From Bathynomus jamesi (Eukaryota; Arthropoda; Malacostraca; Isopoda; Cirolanidae), in contig JAJOZX010001868.1 in assembly GCA_023014485.1 (NCBI GenBank), positions 440,001 to 504,000 on the forward strand: DNA of 64,000 nt, in the 5' to 3' direction. The notes under the pieces are model-generated. The model did no database searches and was not told the origin of the DNA. It worked only from the letters and a program-made list of their open reading frames with translations. Below are positions 1 through 9,800 of the stretch, piece after piece (the stretch's first letter is position 1; each line of letters starts with the position of its first letter). The translations under genes were made by a program, and so were the position numbers.

Positions 1-39
1 TGCTCAAGCGCTTTCGTCTAATGACATCCTCAGGAACAC
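1..39 (-). ncRNA. partial hammerhead ribozyme motif, minus strand
   Basis: This is the reverse complement of the hammerhead at 1837-1876, with the same CTGAGGA and GACGAAAG core. The window edge removes the last base of the 3' strand of stem I. Confidence 0.55.
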
Positions 40-164
40 TGAAGTATATAAAAAGGTTAAGCCTATATATAGGTTACAGAAAGAAAAAAAGAAAAAATAA
101 ATAACATACATACACACAAACACACATATATATATATATATATATACATATCTATATATACAAA

Positions 165-200
<36 letters not shown>

Positions 201-362
201 CAATAAACAGAGAAGTAAAAATAATAAAAAATTATTAAAAATTAAAACCTTAAAGGATTACCAATGAGGCGTACAGATTGTAAGGAAAAATATCGATTTT
301 TAGCACAAGATCAAATGGATTATAAAAATACAAATTTATACTGGAACTCTGCCGGGTTTTAG
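1..362 (-). repeat. left inverted pseudo-LTR arm
   Basis: Reading the minus strand reproduces 1531-1875: the GCTAAAACCCGGC start, the GAGGCGTACAGATTG region inverted, a TA/TGTA microsatellite (about 120-200 here) and the hammerhead-containing end at position 1. The arm continues off the window edge. It stops directly against the RT codons at 361. Confidence 0.85.
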
Positions 363-1289
363 CCGGTACGTCGACGATATTTTGTGTATCTGGCCCATGA
401 ATCGTGACCTGGATAGCTTCCTCCTTCAGTTAAATGATCAAGTCCCCTCCATTAAGTTTACTTTAGAAGTTGAGCAAGACAATTCAATCCCATTTTTGGA
501 TGTGCGTGTACATAGGGAAAGCCCAGGTTTTAAGTTTAGTATTTAACGGAAAACGACAAACAATTTGTCCTACGTACACTTTTACTCGGGACATGATACC
601 CCCATTAAGAAGGCCATATTTTCATCAATGTTTCTCCGCGCCCTTAGGATCGCCAGTCCGGAATACATCGATGCCGAATTGGAAAAAATCAACGGTATTG
701 GAAGTGATTTGTGTTATCCATCTGTGTTTATGGAATCTTGTCTCAACAAGGCAAAACGAACTTTCTATCGTGTCAATATTAACACTCGTACTTTGTCAAA
801 AAATATTTTAGTACTTCCATTTTTCCCGGGCTTTTTAGGCATTGCTAATGTACTTAAACTTTTGGATATTAATGTAGTATTTTCATATAACAATATTGTG
901 AAAAATATCATAGTAAAAATAGCCCTACCAATAATTCAGGCATTATCTATAAAATTGGTTGTAAACAATGTGATTCCTTTTACATAGGTCAGACGGGAAA
1001 GGATTTGCACACACGTATAAAACAGCATCAATATTCCGTTAGAACAGGACAGTTGTCCAGTGCCCTTTTTGTCCATTTGTCAGAGTTATCCCACTGTATT
1101 GATTGGAATAATGCTTCAGTTTTATTCCATTCAAGCAACATTGTTAATAGAAATATTCTTGAGTCTGCCATTATCCAACTTTCAAATAACTTCAACATAA
1201 GCAAAGGTCTTTTTCAACTCGATCCTGTTATGTTGAATTCCTTTAAAGCAGACTTAGATAAGAAGTGTAAAACATTAAATCTTTGGTAA
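361..1289 (+). pseudogene. Penelope-like RT C-terminus plus GIY-YIG endonuclease (broken)
   Basis: Translation from 361 opens on the RT motif C segment YVDDILCIW and runs through PFLDVRV. An in-frame TAA follows at 545-547, and the same frame then continues to about 870. After a frameshift the GIY-YIG domain starts near 960 with CDSFYIGQTGKDLHTRIKQH (YIG motif and downstream Arg) and runs to the stop at 1289, including ALFVHLSELSHCIDW and ILESAII. The RT fingers and earlier palm are absent. The family uses its endonuclease for target-primed integration. The stop, the frameshift and the missing N-terminal two thirds make this a pseudogene. Confidence 0.85.
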
Positions 1290-1307
1290 ACTTGTCTTCT
1301 ACTTTAT

Positions 1308-1600
1308 TAACTTTTAATTTGCATTTTATTTTTTTATATATATCGAAACCTGACCATAGGCAGCAATATGTTAAAACCCGGACAGAGTTCTAGTATAAAT
1401 TTGTATTTTTATAATCCATTTGATCTTGTGCTAAAAATCGATTAACTTTTAATTTTCATTTTTTTTTTTTTTTTTTTTTTATTTTTTTTTTTTTTTATAT
1501 ATATCGAAACCTGACCATAGGCAGCATTGTGCTAAAACCCGGCAGATTTCCAGTATAAATTTGTATTTTTATAATCCATTTGATCTTGTGCTAAAAATCG
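1308..1600 (+). repeat. tandem duplication of the Penelope 3' UTR / pseudo-LTR start
   Basis: A segment running from TAACTTTTAATTT through a T-rich tract, CGAAACCTGACCATAGGCAG and GATCTTGTGCTAAAAATCGAT occurs at 1308-1442 and again at 1443-1600. The second copy has a much longer T tract (about 1459-1495). The second copy leads into the right pseudo-LTR arm. Confidence 0.8.
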
Positions 1601-1875
1601 ATATTTTTCCTTACAATCTGTACGCCTCATTGGTAATCCTTTAAGGTTTTAATTTTTAATAATTTTTTATTATTTTTACTTCTCTGTTTATTGTATATAT
1701 ATGTATGTATGTATGTATGTATTTGTATTATAGATATGTATATATATATATATATATATGTGTGTTTGTGTGTTATTTATTTTTTCTTTTTTCTTTCTGT
1801 AACCTATATATAGGCTTAACCTTTTTATATACTTCAGTGTTCCTGAGGATGTCATTAGACGAAAGCGCTTGAGCA
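1531..1875 (+). repeat. right pseudo-LTR arm
   Basis: Reverse complement of 1-362. It contains a TATG/TA microsatellite near 1693-1762 and ends in the hammerhead motif. Confidence 0.85.
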
Positions 1876-1876
1876 C
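1837..1876 (+). ncRNA. hammerhead ribozyme in the pseudo-LTR
   Basis: All hammerhead parts can be laid out. The stem I 5' strand GTGTTC (1837-1842) pairs with GAGCAC (1871-1876), including one G-U. The core CTGAGGA is at 1843-1849, stem II GTC-ATTA-GAC at 1851-1860, and GAAA at 1861-1864. Stem III is the self-complementary AGCGCT (1864-1869), then U1870 as the H17 cleavage residue. Such a short palindromic stem III is known from Penelope-like hammerheads, which are thought to work as dimers. One extra U at 1850 before stem II departs from the textbook core. Predicted cleavage is after 1870. Confidence 0.7.
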
Positions 1877-1949
1877 CATTTTGTGTTTCCTTTCCTTCGT
1901 GGTTTTATTCATCATAAATATTTTTCACGTGTTACCTTCGTGAAATAAT

Positions 1950-1954
<5 letters not shown>

Positions 1955-1987
<33 letters not shown>
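1955..1987. repeat. (TA)n microsatellite
   Basis: Uninterrupted alternating TA between the Penelope element and the LINE fragment. Confidence 0.95.
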
Positions 1988-1993
<6 letters not shown>

Positions 1994-2090
1994 TGGATAA
2001 GAATAGAAGTAGAGGTTACTATGAAGCAGCCATAATTTGATGTAAACAGAAAGAAGACTCCATTCGAGCTTCAAAATCCTGTGAGGCTAA

Positions 2091-2469
2091 TCTATATTAT
2101 AATAAGAGAGCTGTCCGTCTGTCCGTCACACTTTCAGAAATTGTGAGAAAAAATTGTGAGAAAAAAATTCAGAAATTGTATTACGGGCGGCAATGTGAAG
2201 CTGAAGATTTTCATGACTGTTCTTTTCTGTAGTTTAGCAATGGGGGAAGGGTGGTTGTGGGGGTAATGGGGGATTGGTGTGGTAATGGGGAGAGGTGGGG
2301 GTAATGGGGGAGGGGGTTAGCCCCCAAGTTGAATGGGGGTGAGGAGGTTTTGGGAGATACCAGATTCAGAAATGTTGACACAATGTGAAGCTCAAAATTT
2401 TCACGGCTGGGTTCTTTTTTTGTAGTTTAGCCTGTCTAACCGTCAGCGAAGTGACGGGAACTGTACTAG
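2091..2469 (+). mobile_element. non-autonomous Helitron
   Basis: Starts with TCTATATTATAATAAG and ends with the hairpin CCGTCA-gcgaag-TGACGG followed by CTAG (2466-2469), inserted between host A and T. The paralogous LINE at about 13,010-13,025 lacks the 379 bp and reads straight through GGCTAA-TTTAAATAAC. TC start, hairpin, CTAG end and A^T target are the Helitron hallmarks. No Rep/helicase coding is present. The interior is G-rich (2230-2345). Confidence 0.8.
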
Positions 2470-2548
2470 TTTAATAACTAACAAATTCTGGAATTTTGTC
2501 AAGAAAGAAACGAGTTTTAAGAATGACATCCCATCAACAATTGATGGA

Positions 2549-3210
2549 GTGTCTGGAAAGATAGAAATAACTAAGTTATGGAAAATGAAGTACTCAGACA
2601 TCCTTAACACCGAGGGAAGAGTTAATCTTAATGCAGGCTGCAATGGAACGACATTAGGTGGGGTCAATCAAAATGTGGGAACTTCAGTGTCTGAAATTAA
2701 GAGTATTATTAAAGAGCTAAAGACAGGCGCCCCATCAGGATTAGATGATCTGTCGGATGAGCATTTAAAGTATGCTAATGGTGTGATTAGTCTTCATATC
2801 TCATTACTGTTCTCAACCATGCTTGTTCAGTTATATTCTGCAGAGTTTATGAGAGAGTATATCACATCCCTTGTCAAAAATAAATATGGGGGCATTCTAT
2901 CCAGCGATAACTACAAGCCTATTACCGTTGCCTCCTGCTTCTCAAAATACTTGAGAAACCTTTGCTACGCAGACTAAGTGATTATTTAGGAACGTCCCTT
3001 AACCAGTTTCGTTTTAAAAGGTCCCATTCAAGTGACCTGTGTATTTATGTTTTGAAAGTGGTCATATTTAGATACGCTGGCAGTAATTCAACAATTTATA
3101 GTTGTTTTATGGATACAAGCAAAGCATATGTTAAAGTGAATCACAATATTCTATTTAAAAATTTACAAAACAGGAATGTTCCACGATACGTTAAATTTAT
3201 TGAAATTTAG
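2549..3210 (+). pseudogene. LINE reverse transcriptase, N-terminal half (broken)
   Basis: Two overlapping frames, 2549-2977 and 2962-3210, give the RT finger/palm start with GLDDLSDEHLKYANG (family consensus GLDGLSNEHLKY), NYKPITVASCFSKYL, QFRFKRSHSSDLC and the motif A region FMDTSKAYVKVNHNILFK. The expected motif A aspartate of AYDKV is V here, and a frameshift separates the halves. The clade (CR1/Jockey/RTE side) cannot be fixed from the fragment. Motif C is absent from this copy. Confidence 0.8.
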
Positions 3211-3596
3211 ACAATGTTCCTTACTCTCTCCTCTGCTGTTTAATACCTACAGTACACTGATGGATTAATTGCTTCTCTTAATGAGGCAAGAGTACGATGC
3301 TGCATAGATGGTATAAGGATAAATAACACGAGGATAAAAGAATATCTGTCAGAGCGCAAAATGAACACTCAAAATTCTCCTGTGGAAGAAGAAGCGGAAG
3401 CTGTCAGTAGAGAGAAGTGTGTCATCGGAAATGGAGTGGAGAACAGATCACAAGAGAGCTGTGGCAGTTCGTCAATGCAAATATGATAGGCAATTAATCA
3501 AAGGAAGAAGAGTGGAGCGAATTAAACAAATAGTCGTGGGCGCTACACGAGAATTACCGAGAATGTTTAATAATAAAGTTCACTCTGTTAGTTAAG

Positions 3597-3689
3597 ATAC
3601 TGTTTATCATGATGATGATACTGTTTATCATGATCTACAGAAGCTAAGGCTAACAAAGACCCTAAGATCCACTCTAAGGTTAGCCCGGG
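3597..3689 (+). repeat. unique-looking sequence preceding the minisatellite
   Basis: Begins with a duplicated TACTGTTTATCATGAT, then GATCTACAGAAGCTAAG...ACTCTAAGGTTAGCC. The latter part recurs nearly unchanged at 63,913-63,966, again just before a GGGGGTTAAG-containing sequence. Confidence 0.8.
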
Positions 3690-4311
3690 AGCAAGTAAAA
3701 TACGGGGGTTAAGCAAGTAAAATACGGGGGTTAAGCAAGTAAAATACGGGGGTTAAGCAAGTAAAATACGGGGGTTAAGCAAGTAAAATACGGGGGTTAA
3801 GCAAGTAAAATACGGGGGTTAAGCAAGTAAAATACGGGGGTTAAGCAAGTAAAATACGGGGGTTAAGCAAGTAAAATAAGGGGGTTAAGCAAGTAAAATA
3901 AGGGGGTTAAGCAAGTAAAATAAGGGGGTTAAGCAAGTAAAATAAGGGGGTTAAGCAAGTAAAATAAGGGGGTTAAGCAAGTAAAATAAGGGGGTTAAGC
4001 AAGTAAAATAAGGGGGTTAAGCAAGTAAAATAAGGGGGTTAAGTAAGTAAAATAAGGGGGTTAAGTAAGTAAAATAAGGGGGTTAAGTAAGTAAAATAAG
4101 GGGGTTAAGTAAGTAAAATAAGGGGGTTAAGTAAGTAAAATAAGGGGGTTAAGTAAGTAAAATAAGGGGGTTAAGTAAGTAAAATAAGGGGGTTAAGTAA
4201 GTAAAATAAGGGGGTTAAGTAAGTAAAATAAGGGGGTTAAGTAAGTAAAATAAGGGGGTTAAGTAAGTAAAATAAGGGGTTAAGTAAGTAAAATAAGGGG
4301 TTAAGTAAGTA
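3690..4311 (+). repeat. 28-unit 22-bp minisatellite with ordered variant blocks
   Basis: Head-to-tail units share the core GTAAAATA(C/A)GGGGGTTAAG. Counting left to right there are 8 units with TACGGGGG and GCAAG, 8 with TAAGGGGG and GCAAG, 10 with TAAGGGGG and GTAAG, and 2 shortened by one G. Each change appears once and stays, so the array records successive expansions. There is no spacer diversity, so it is not a CRISPR. Confidence 0.95.
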
Positions 4312-4519
4312 ATTGCCAGGATATAAATCCTATAACATTTACATGATAAATATACACACACATACATATAAATACAGTATACACAAGCTTCGTTCTTTAC
4401 ATTAATTATAGTGTGTGTTGTTTACAGTTAAAATGTATATATGTATGGCATGAGAAGGTGCCCCCTCAGGGCATTCGATTCCGCTCGTATGTGGGAGAAT
4501 TACGAGTTGTGACTGATTA
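4312..4519. other. intergenic, no gene seen
   Basis: AT-rich DNA. 4381-4433 (ACACAAGCTTCG...CAGTTAAAA) is repeated directly at 4644-4697, bracketing the tRNA-like sequence. It may be an internal repeat of the SINE or a long flanking duplication. Confidence 0.5.
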
Positions 4520-4595
4520 GGGACCTTGGTGCAGTGGTTAGTATATCCAACCGGCAATTGAATAATCCCGGGTTCGATTCCTGGGCGGTGCCTCA
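4520..4595 (+). mobile_element. tRNA-derived SINE head
   Basis: A-box TGGTGCAGTGG (4527-4537) and B-box GGTTCGATTCC (4571-4581) lie 44 bp apart, exactly the tRNA spacing. The acceptor-like ends GGACC and GGTGCC pair only if one base is taken as lost, and no proper anticodon arm forms. With a T-rich non-tRNA tail this fits a SINE promoter region better than a working tRNA. Confidence 0.65.
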
Positions 4596-4699
4596 TTTTT
4601 CATTTGCTTTTTCTCTCCCCATATCTTGTGCGGACGCTCTTCTACACAAGCGTTGTTCTTTACATTAATTATACTGTGTTTTTGCAGTTAAAAAAAAAT

Positions 4700-4959
4700 A
4701 TTATATATATACACCTGGTGATTCATAAATGTGTAATACATCGCAGGGTGTATTCTTGAGACAAAGTAAAAAAAAATACCATATAACATAGGTCGAAAAC
4801 CCCGTAGGTTCGAGCTATAGCACGCGACAAAAAAATGAAAATCCTAAAGATTATTTACATTTTATGCAAATACAGTGAGATACGTTTGCTTCATTGAAGT
4901 AAATGTTTGAAATTCTTTTCTACTTCTTGAATGCATGCATTGAAAATTTTTTATCGATT
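4700..4959. other. intergenic, no gene seen
   Basis: AT-rich sequence without coding signal. Duplicate A homology begins near 4960. Confidence 0.5.
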
Positions 4960-5213
4960 ACAGATTTTAACTGATTCTGAAAAATATGTCTTCGGCCTGA
5001 GCCTGAACGTTTCTCTTCGTCATGAAAAGAACTATAGAATTTATTTTCATATTACTATGTTTATTGTCTCTAAGTATAAAAACATGACTCCTGAAGTGAA
5101 TTGGTAAAGGTGATGCTGATGTAATTTTGGATACAAGTAATTATTTACAGAAGGCTGAGTAATTTATGGAAACAAATGTTTTATGTAAATAAGACACCCA
5201 TAATAATTATAAG

Positions 5214-7389
5214 CAGTGGCGTACTAAGGGGGATGAGAGGGGGGCGGTCCGCCCCGGATGACAGCCAGGAAGAGGGTGCCATCGGGAGAGTTGAAATACC
5301 AGTACAAGCTTTCAAACCAAATGAAAAATTCGCCAAAGTAAGAAAAAAAAATTTAAAAATGTTCAAACTATTACAACAGCTTAATGTTAATTTCCACTAT
5401 AAAATAAATTATTTTTATTGCCAATACAAAATTTACAAACGAAAAATTAAATATTTTATAAAAATTACATCGAAAGGCGAACGTTTGTTGACGTTTTAGT
5501 CATCAGTTTGTTGAGCATAGCCACCTGGCTGCAACTGACATTCCAAGTCTTGTTCACTTGACACTGACTCCACATACATGAGGTATGTTTCATTAAATAA
5601 TTATGATAAAGCATAAAGTGCTGGTGTTTATAACAATATCATGGTACTTATACCAGTGTCCAGTAATTTTTGACAATGTGGTATCATCGTGATGGTTAAG
5701 TGTTTATAAATGCATCGTCGTGATGTTATAATACCCAATAAATGCATACTGTTAATTTTCATTTTGTCAGTGGTCTAGTTATTTGTGAGTAATGCTCATA
5801 GTTTTCTGCTTTTTTAGGAGTCGTGTTTGCACTTAACCCCCCCCCCACCCCCCCCCCAAATAATAATAATAATCACAAACAATTTGTTCAGTTTATGTAT
5901 TTCAAGTCATAATAGTTCATGCTTGTTATGCATGTTCATGCTTTATACCTTTTGATTTTAAAATTTTGCAGAAAACATCCGATGCGGAGTGCACTCATTT
6001 GGAAGCGTTTCTTCGTGTGTGACTTTTTTTGGAACCTTGGAGAGAGTCTATTCCTTCTTTTCAGTCTCAACTCATCGATGGGAAGTGCTGATGGAGAATG
6101 TAGGCATGACAGTCAAAATACTTTCCCAGACAAGATGGAGTGCTCATTATGACGCTGTGAAACCAGTGAAGGCAAATTTTGAAAAGCTGACCTCAACCCT
6201 TGAAGTACTGTGCGATCCCAAAGAAAATGTGGACACAAGAGGATCAACTCAGATTTTACTGTCTGCTGTATGTGATTTCTCTTTTTTGAGTTACCTCTCT
6301 TTCTGGTGTGAAGTCCTGGAAGAAATTAATCTCACACAAAAGTATTTGCAAACAGCTGGAATCAGCCTTGAAAAGTGTATTGTGAAGCTCCAAGCTCTAA
6401 AACTGTTTCTTGAAGATCAGCGCAATGAAATTGTGGAGAGGGCCATTCATTATGCAACTACAAAGTGTGAGGAAATGGACATTTCTATGGAGAGAAGAGG
6501 GAGAGTAAAGCTCCGAAAAAGGATGCCAGGACAGATGGCAAAGGATGCTCGTCTCACATTGCCAGAGGAAGTAAAAAGGGCTATGTTTGAATGTCTTGAT
6601 CGCTTTCATCAAGAATTGGAGATTCGTTCTAAGGCAATGGATCAAATTCTGTCAATTTTCGCTGTTATTCAGCCAAACACTGGTTGTTGCAACAGAAGAA
6701 CTTCGGAAGTATATTCCAAATTTGACTCAGATTTTCGATGAATTATCTGAAGATGATATCAGTGTGGAAATTGGACGACTTCGGAGGCATTTGGAAGCTG
6801 CCAAAATCAGCGTTGAAGAGGCAAAGAAATGGACAGCATTGCAGTTTCTGGAGTTTGTGAAATGGGATTTTTGTGAATCTTTGCCAAGCTTGTCACTGTG
6901 TTTGAGATTCTTTTTGATTGTCTGTCTCTCTATTGCTTCATGTGAAAAGTTTTTCCAAATTGAAATTGATAAAAAATTTCTTTCGCTCGACCATGAGTCA
7001 GACAAGATTGACAAATCTGGCTTTACTTTCAATTGAACATGAATATGCAAAGAAGGTGAATTTTGATGAGGTCATTGATCAATTTGCAGAAATTAAGGCT
7101 CGAAAGCAGAGACTGTGAATCCTCTCTATTTACCTTTGAAGAATAGGCTGAGCGTTGAGACTGGATTTCCTGTGTTTTTTGTATAAAATAAAATGCAGTA
7201 TTACCTGTTCACTGAATTTTTAATGTCCTGCATTTTTCTTATTTCCAATTTGCTTATGACAGTACTGTACTGTTTAAAAATGTACTTGCAAACATATATT
7301 TTTCTGTGTGTTTAAATTTTAAAATTATTTATGAGGGGTGCCAAAGGAAGGATCCGTCCCGGGTGCCAAATACTTTAGGTACGCCCCTT
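5214..7389 (+). mobile_element. hAT transposon 1 (decayed)
   Basis: Ends are CAGTGGCGTACTAAGG (left) and the inverse AAGGGGCGTACCTAAAG (right). The flanking 8-bp duplication ATTATAAG is perfect at 5206-5213 and 7390-7397. The homologous position in duplicate C (about 24,660, AATAAGCATAACCC) has no insertion, which confirms the boundaries. 8-bp duplications and CAGTGGCG-type ends are typical of hAT. A poly-C tract lies at about 5840-5858. Confidence 0.92.
5989..7118 (+). pseudogene. hAT transposase C-terminal part, ZMYM/TTF-type (broken)
   Basis: Three consecutive frames (from 5989, about 6680 and 6940) carry FFSVSTHRWEVL, TRWSAHYDAVK, a helical region and the hAT dimerisation end CEKFF ... 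RLTNLALLSIEHEYAKK and IDQFAEIKARKQRL. The family is the large hAT group that also gave rise to zinc-finger MYM-type host proteins. The N-terminal zinc finger and first catalytic aspartates are missing: only about 770 bp of noncoding DNA precede the first usable codons. Two frameshifts plus this internal loss make it inactive. Confidence 0.85.
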
Positions 7390-7652
7390 ATTATAAGCAT
7401 AATCCACTGAATTGGGTAAACCAATTCCTATGAATAGGTTTGGCGTTATGTGAAAAATAAACTTCAGAGGGACAGAATAAAAACCCCATCTATATGCGTG
7501 TACTGATCGTGGGTACAAATAATCGTTAGTTTATACCACGTGACCACAAAAATTGTCCCTGTTTTTAATCGCTTATTACTCAGTCATTATTGAAGCTTCA
7601 CAAATGAAATAAAAAGCATTCGAAAGAGAACATTTTAAAGTTTTAATTTATT

Positions 7653-8741
7653 CTACATGTGTTCAAAGTGACGTCCCTGGACATTTTTACATTTCACACA
7701 ACGGGAAAGGAAGTTATTTATTACATTTTCCAAAACGCTGCATTCAATGGACTGTACACACTCTACCACCGCTTGCTTTAATTCTTCGATAGAGGATGGC
7801 TCTTGCCTGAATACTTTGTCCTTGACAAATCCCCAGAGAAAAAAGTCCAAAGGTGATAGATCGGGAGATCTTGCGGGCCAAGGAAACTGCGAGCGATGAG
7901 AAATGAATCTTTGTTCAAAAAATCTTGTTAAACATTCCAGTGATTGCCTAGTTGTGTGGGCTGTTGCTCCGTCTTGCTGAAACCACTTGTTACTGCAGTT
8001 TTCTTGTTCAAAAACAGTGTTCAGCATTTCTACATATCTTTCTGAAGTTACTGAAAGCGGTCTCCTTGTCTCTGGGTCCTCAAAAAAGTAAGGACCATAA
8101 ACCTTGCTGCTACTCAAACCACACCAGACAGTAACTTTTGGTGAATGCAGAGGTTTCTCCAAGTGTATATTTGGCTTGTTTTGTGACCAACACCGGTAAT
8201 TCTGTCTGTTGATGAACCCATTGAGATAGATGTGGCATTCATCACTGAATATTATGTCACTTAATCTTATCTGGTTTTGTTCAATTATTGTTTCAATGCG
8301 TTCACAAAACATCAAACGACGCTGGTAGTCTTGTTCGCTAAGCTGTTGCAAACACATAATTTTGAATGACTTCATTCTCAAATCCAACGTGATTATTTTC
8401 CGAATGCTCTCCCGTTTGATTCCTGTCACAGCTGATAGTCGTCTCACAGATTTCTTGTCCGTTTCAAGCTGATTTGCGACTGAATCAATGTTTTCAGCGG
8501 TTCGCACACCTTTGCTGCGCCCAGAGTTGCCTTTATGCATGTTCTTGATTGAGCCGTGATGTTTCCATTTTGCGAAAATCCTGCGAATCGTTTTAGGATC
8601 TATGGTCCTTTGCTGACCATATTGTCGTCTGAAAGACCGTTGGGTGGCAACTACCGAGCCATGTTTGATCATCTCTTCTGCGATGAAAACACGTTGCATG
8701 TCCGACAAATAACCCATGATTGTGGTGGATAAAACTGTCAT
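7653..8741 (-). CDS. mariner-superfamily transposase, DD41D type
   Basis: Intact 362-residue transposase that would cut and paste at TA. Residues about 10-120 hold two helix-turn-helix parts (MQRVFIAEEMIKHGS, TIRRIFAKWKHHGSIKN, then SVRRLSAVTG). The catalytic domain shows D167 (FSDECH), D257 (WFQQDGATAH) and D299 (SPDLSPLDFFLW), with 41 residues between the last two. That spacing matches the DD41D (rosa-type) group of mariner-like elements. No stop or frameshift is seen. A second in-frame Met at residue 9 (MGYLSDMQRV) is an equally good start. The left inverted repeat lies 117 bp past the stop. Activity is possible but the right end of this copy is damaged. Confidence 0.9.
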   Translation of the reverse strand: MTVLSTTIMGYLSDMQRVFIAEEMIKHGSVVATQRSFRRQYGQQRTIDPKTIRRIFAKWKHHGSIKNMHKGNSGRSKGVRTAENIDSVANQLETDKKSVRRLSAVTGIKRESIRKIITLDLRMKSFKIMCLQQLSEQDYQRRLMFCERIETIIEQNQIRLSDIIFSDECHIYLNGFINRQNYRCWSQNKPNIHLEKPLHSPKVTVWCGLSSSKVYGPYFFEDPETRRPLSVTSERYVEMLNTVFEQENCSNKWFQQDGATAHTTRQSLECLTRFFEQRFISHRSQFPWPARSPDLSPLDFFLWGFVKDKVFRQEPSSIEELKQAVVECVQSIECSVLENVINNFLSRCVKCKNVQGRHFEHM

Positions 8742-8890
8742 TTTTTTATAAGTACTGATTTCGTATCCAGGATATCGAAAAAATTAAATAAAACTTTTAA
8801 ATATTCTTTTTCGAAAGCTTTTTATTTAATTTGTGAAGCTGCAATAATGACTGAGTAATAAGCGATTAAAAACGGACAATTTTTGTGGTA

Positions 8891-9216
8891 AAAAAAGACG
8901 GAGCAACAGCCCACACAACTAGGCAATCACTGGAATGTTTAACAAGATTTTTTGAACAAAGATTCATTTCTCATCGCTCGCAGTTTCCTTGGCCCGCAAG
9001 ATCTCCCGATCTATCACCTTTGAACTTTTTTCTCTGGGGATTTGTCAAGGACAAAGTATTCAGGCAAGAGCCATCCTCTATCGAAGAATTAAAGCAAGCG
9101 GTGGTAGAGAGTGTATAGTCCAGTGAATGCAGCGTTTTGGAAAATGTAATAAATAACTTCCTTTCCCGTTGTGTGAAATGTAAGAATGTCCAGGGACGTC
9201 ACTTTGAACACATGTA
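8891..9216 (+). pseudogene. inverted 3' fragment of the DD41D transposase
   Basis: From DGATAHTTRQSLECL to the last residues this repeats the C-terminal third of the transposase at 7653-8741 on the opposite strand. The only residue changes I see are an N for the third catalytic D (SPLNFFLW) and a stop at about 9116 in place of the Cys-Val of the intact copy. It starts directly at the join at about 8890, so it has no promoter or N-terminus. The 3' noncoding part and end repeat follow to 9334. Confidence 0.9.
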
Positions 9217-9800
9217 GAATAAATTAAAACTTTAAAATGTTCTCTTTCGAATGCTTTTTATTTCATTTGTGAAGCTGCAATAATGACTGAGTAATAAGCG
9301 ATTAAAAACAGGGACAATTTTTGTGGTCACGTGGTATTTGAAAAATAAGTCAAATTTTGATGAAATGGAAAAGGGCTTTCTTCAAATGTAGGAAGCGCTA
9401 GGTGTCATCTCCATAAAAAAATATTAGTTAAAACCACATTCAGATGTAGTTACAGTATTATTACATGCATCCGGGTTCTTTTATGTTAACCTAGAATAAC
9501 ATACTAATACTAACTAATTTATGTTTTAACACCAGAAATATTACAAATGGAGTAATAAACTACGTTTTATCTGTCAATCAAACCCATTTTTTTTTCTAAA
9601 AATGCAATTCCTTCAACCGCGACGTTTCGCCTCAAGATATCAGTTTTGGAATTAATGTCAAAAATCAGCTCTTGTGAATTCATATTATACAAATAGAACG
9701 AACTTTAAAGAATCATTTAAGTTCACTTAAGAAAGAAATGAGAAACTACACGAATGAATAAGAGATTTATTTTTTATGAAAATATGACAGATTTCTATTT

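Larger units (their letters stand above)
1..1875 (+). mobile_element. Penelope-like retroelement with inverted pseudo-LTRs
   Basis: A broken reverse transcriptase/GIY-YIG region (361-1289) lies between long arms that are reverse complements (1-362 and 1531-1875). Penelope-like elements are known for pseudo-LTRs that may be direct or inverted, and for RT linked to a GIY-YIG endonuclease, and both appear here. The left arm meets the coding region just before the RT active-site motif, so the body is 5'-truncated and the inverted arm replaces the missing part. The copy carries a stop and a frameshift and is dead as a protein source. Confidence 0.85.
2000..3595 (+). mobile_element. non-LTR retrotransposon fragment, family 1, copy 1
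   Basis: A 5'-truncated LINE aligned along its length with 12,061-14,310, from the YYEAA region to a shared 3' part that ends near AATAATAAAGTTCACT. It holds broken RT segments and a Helitron insertion at 2091-2469. Another fragment of the family lies at 55,985-56,770. Confidence 0.8.
7536..9334 (-). mobile_element. composite DD41D mariner
   Basis: The outer ends are perfect inverted repeats, CCACGTGACCACAAAAATTG at 7536 and its complement ending at 9334, flanked by TA on both sides. Inside lies a minus-strand transposase with its right subterminal repeat at about 8800-8889, abruptly joined at about 8890 to the 3' part of a second copy in plus orientation. The inner end lacks the CCACGTG extension, so the object is one element with an inverted partial copy of itself, or two insertions resolved into one. 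Confidence 0.85.

Noticed and set aside
4..189. Tyr/Ile/Val-rich minus-strand frame
   Set aside because: Translation of TA/TG microsatellite; the same applies at 1688-1915 and 33,265-33,585.
3690..4311. CRISPR-like regular array
   Set aside because: Units are contiguous with no unique spacers; it is a minisatellite in a eukaryotic context.
4520..4595. Functional tRNA gene
   Set aside because: A- and B-boxes fit but the acceptor stem needs a missing base and the anticodon arm does not form.
4402..4596. Minus-strand 64-codon frame
   Set aside because: Shadow of the SINE; such frames are a usual artefact of tRNA-derived B-box sequence read in reverse.
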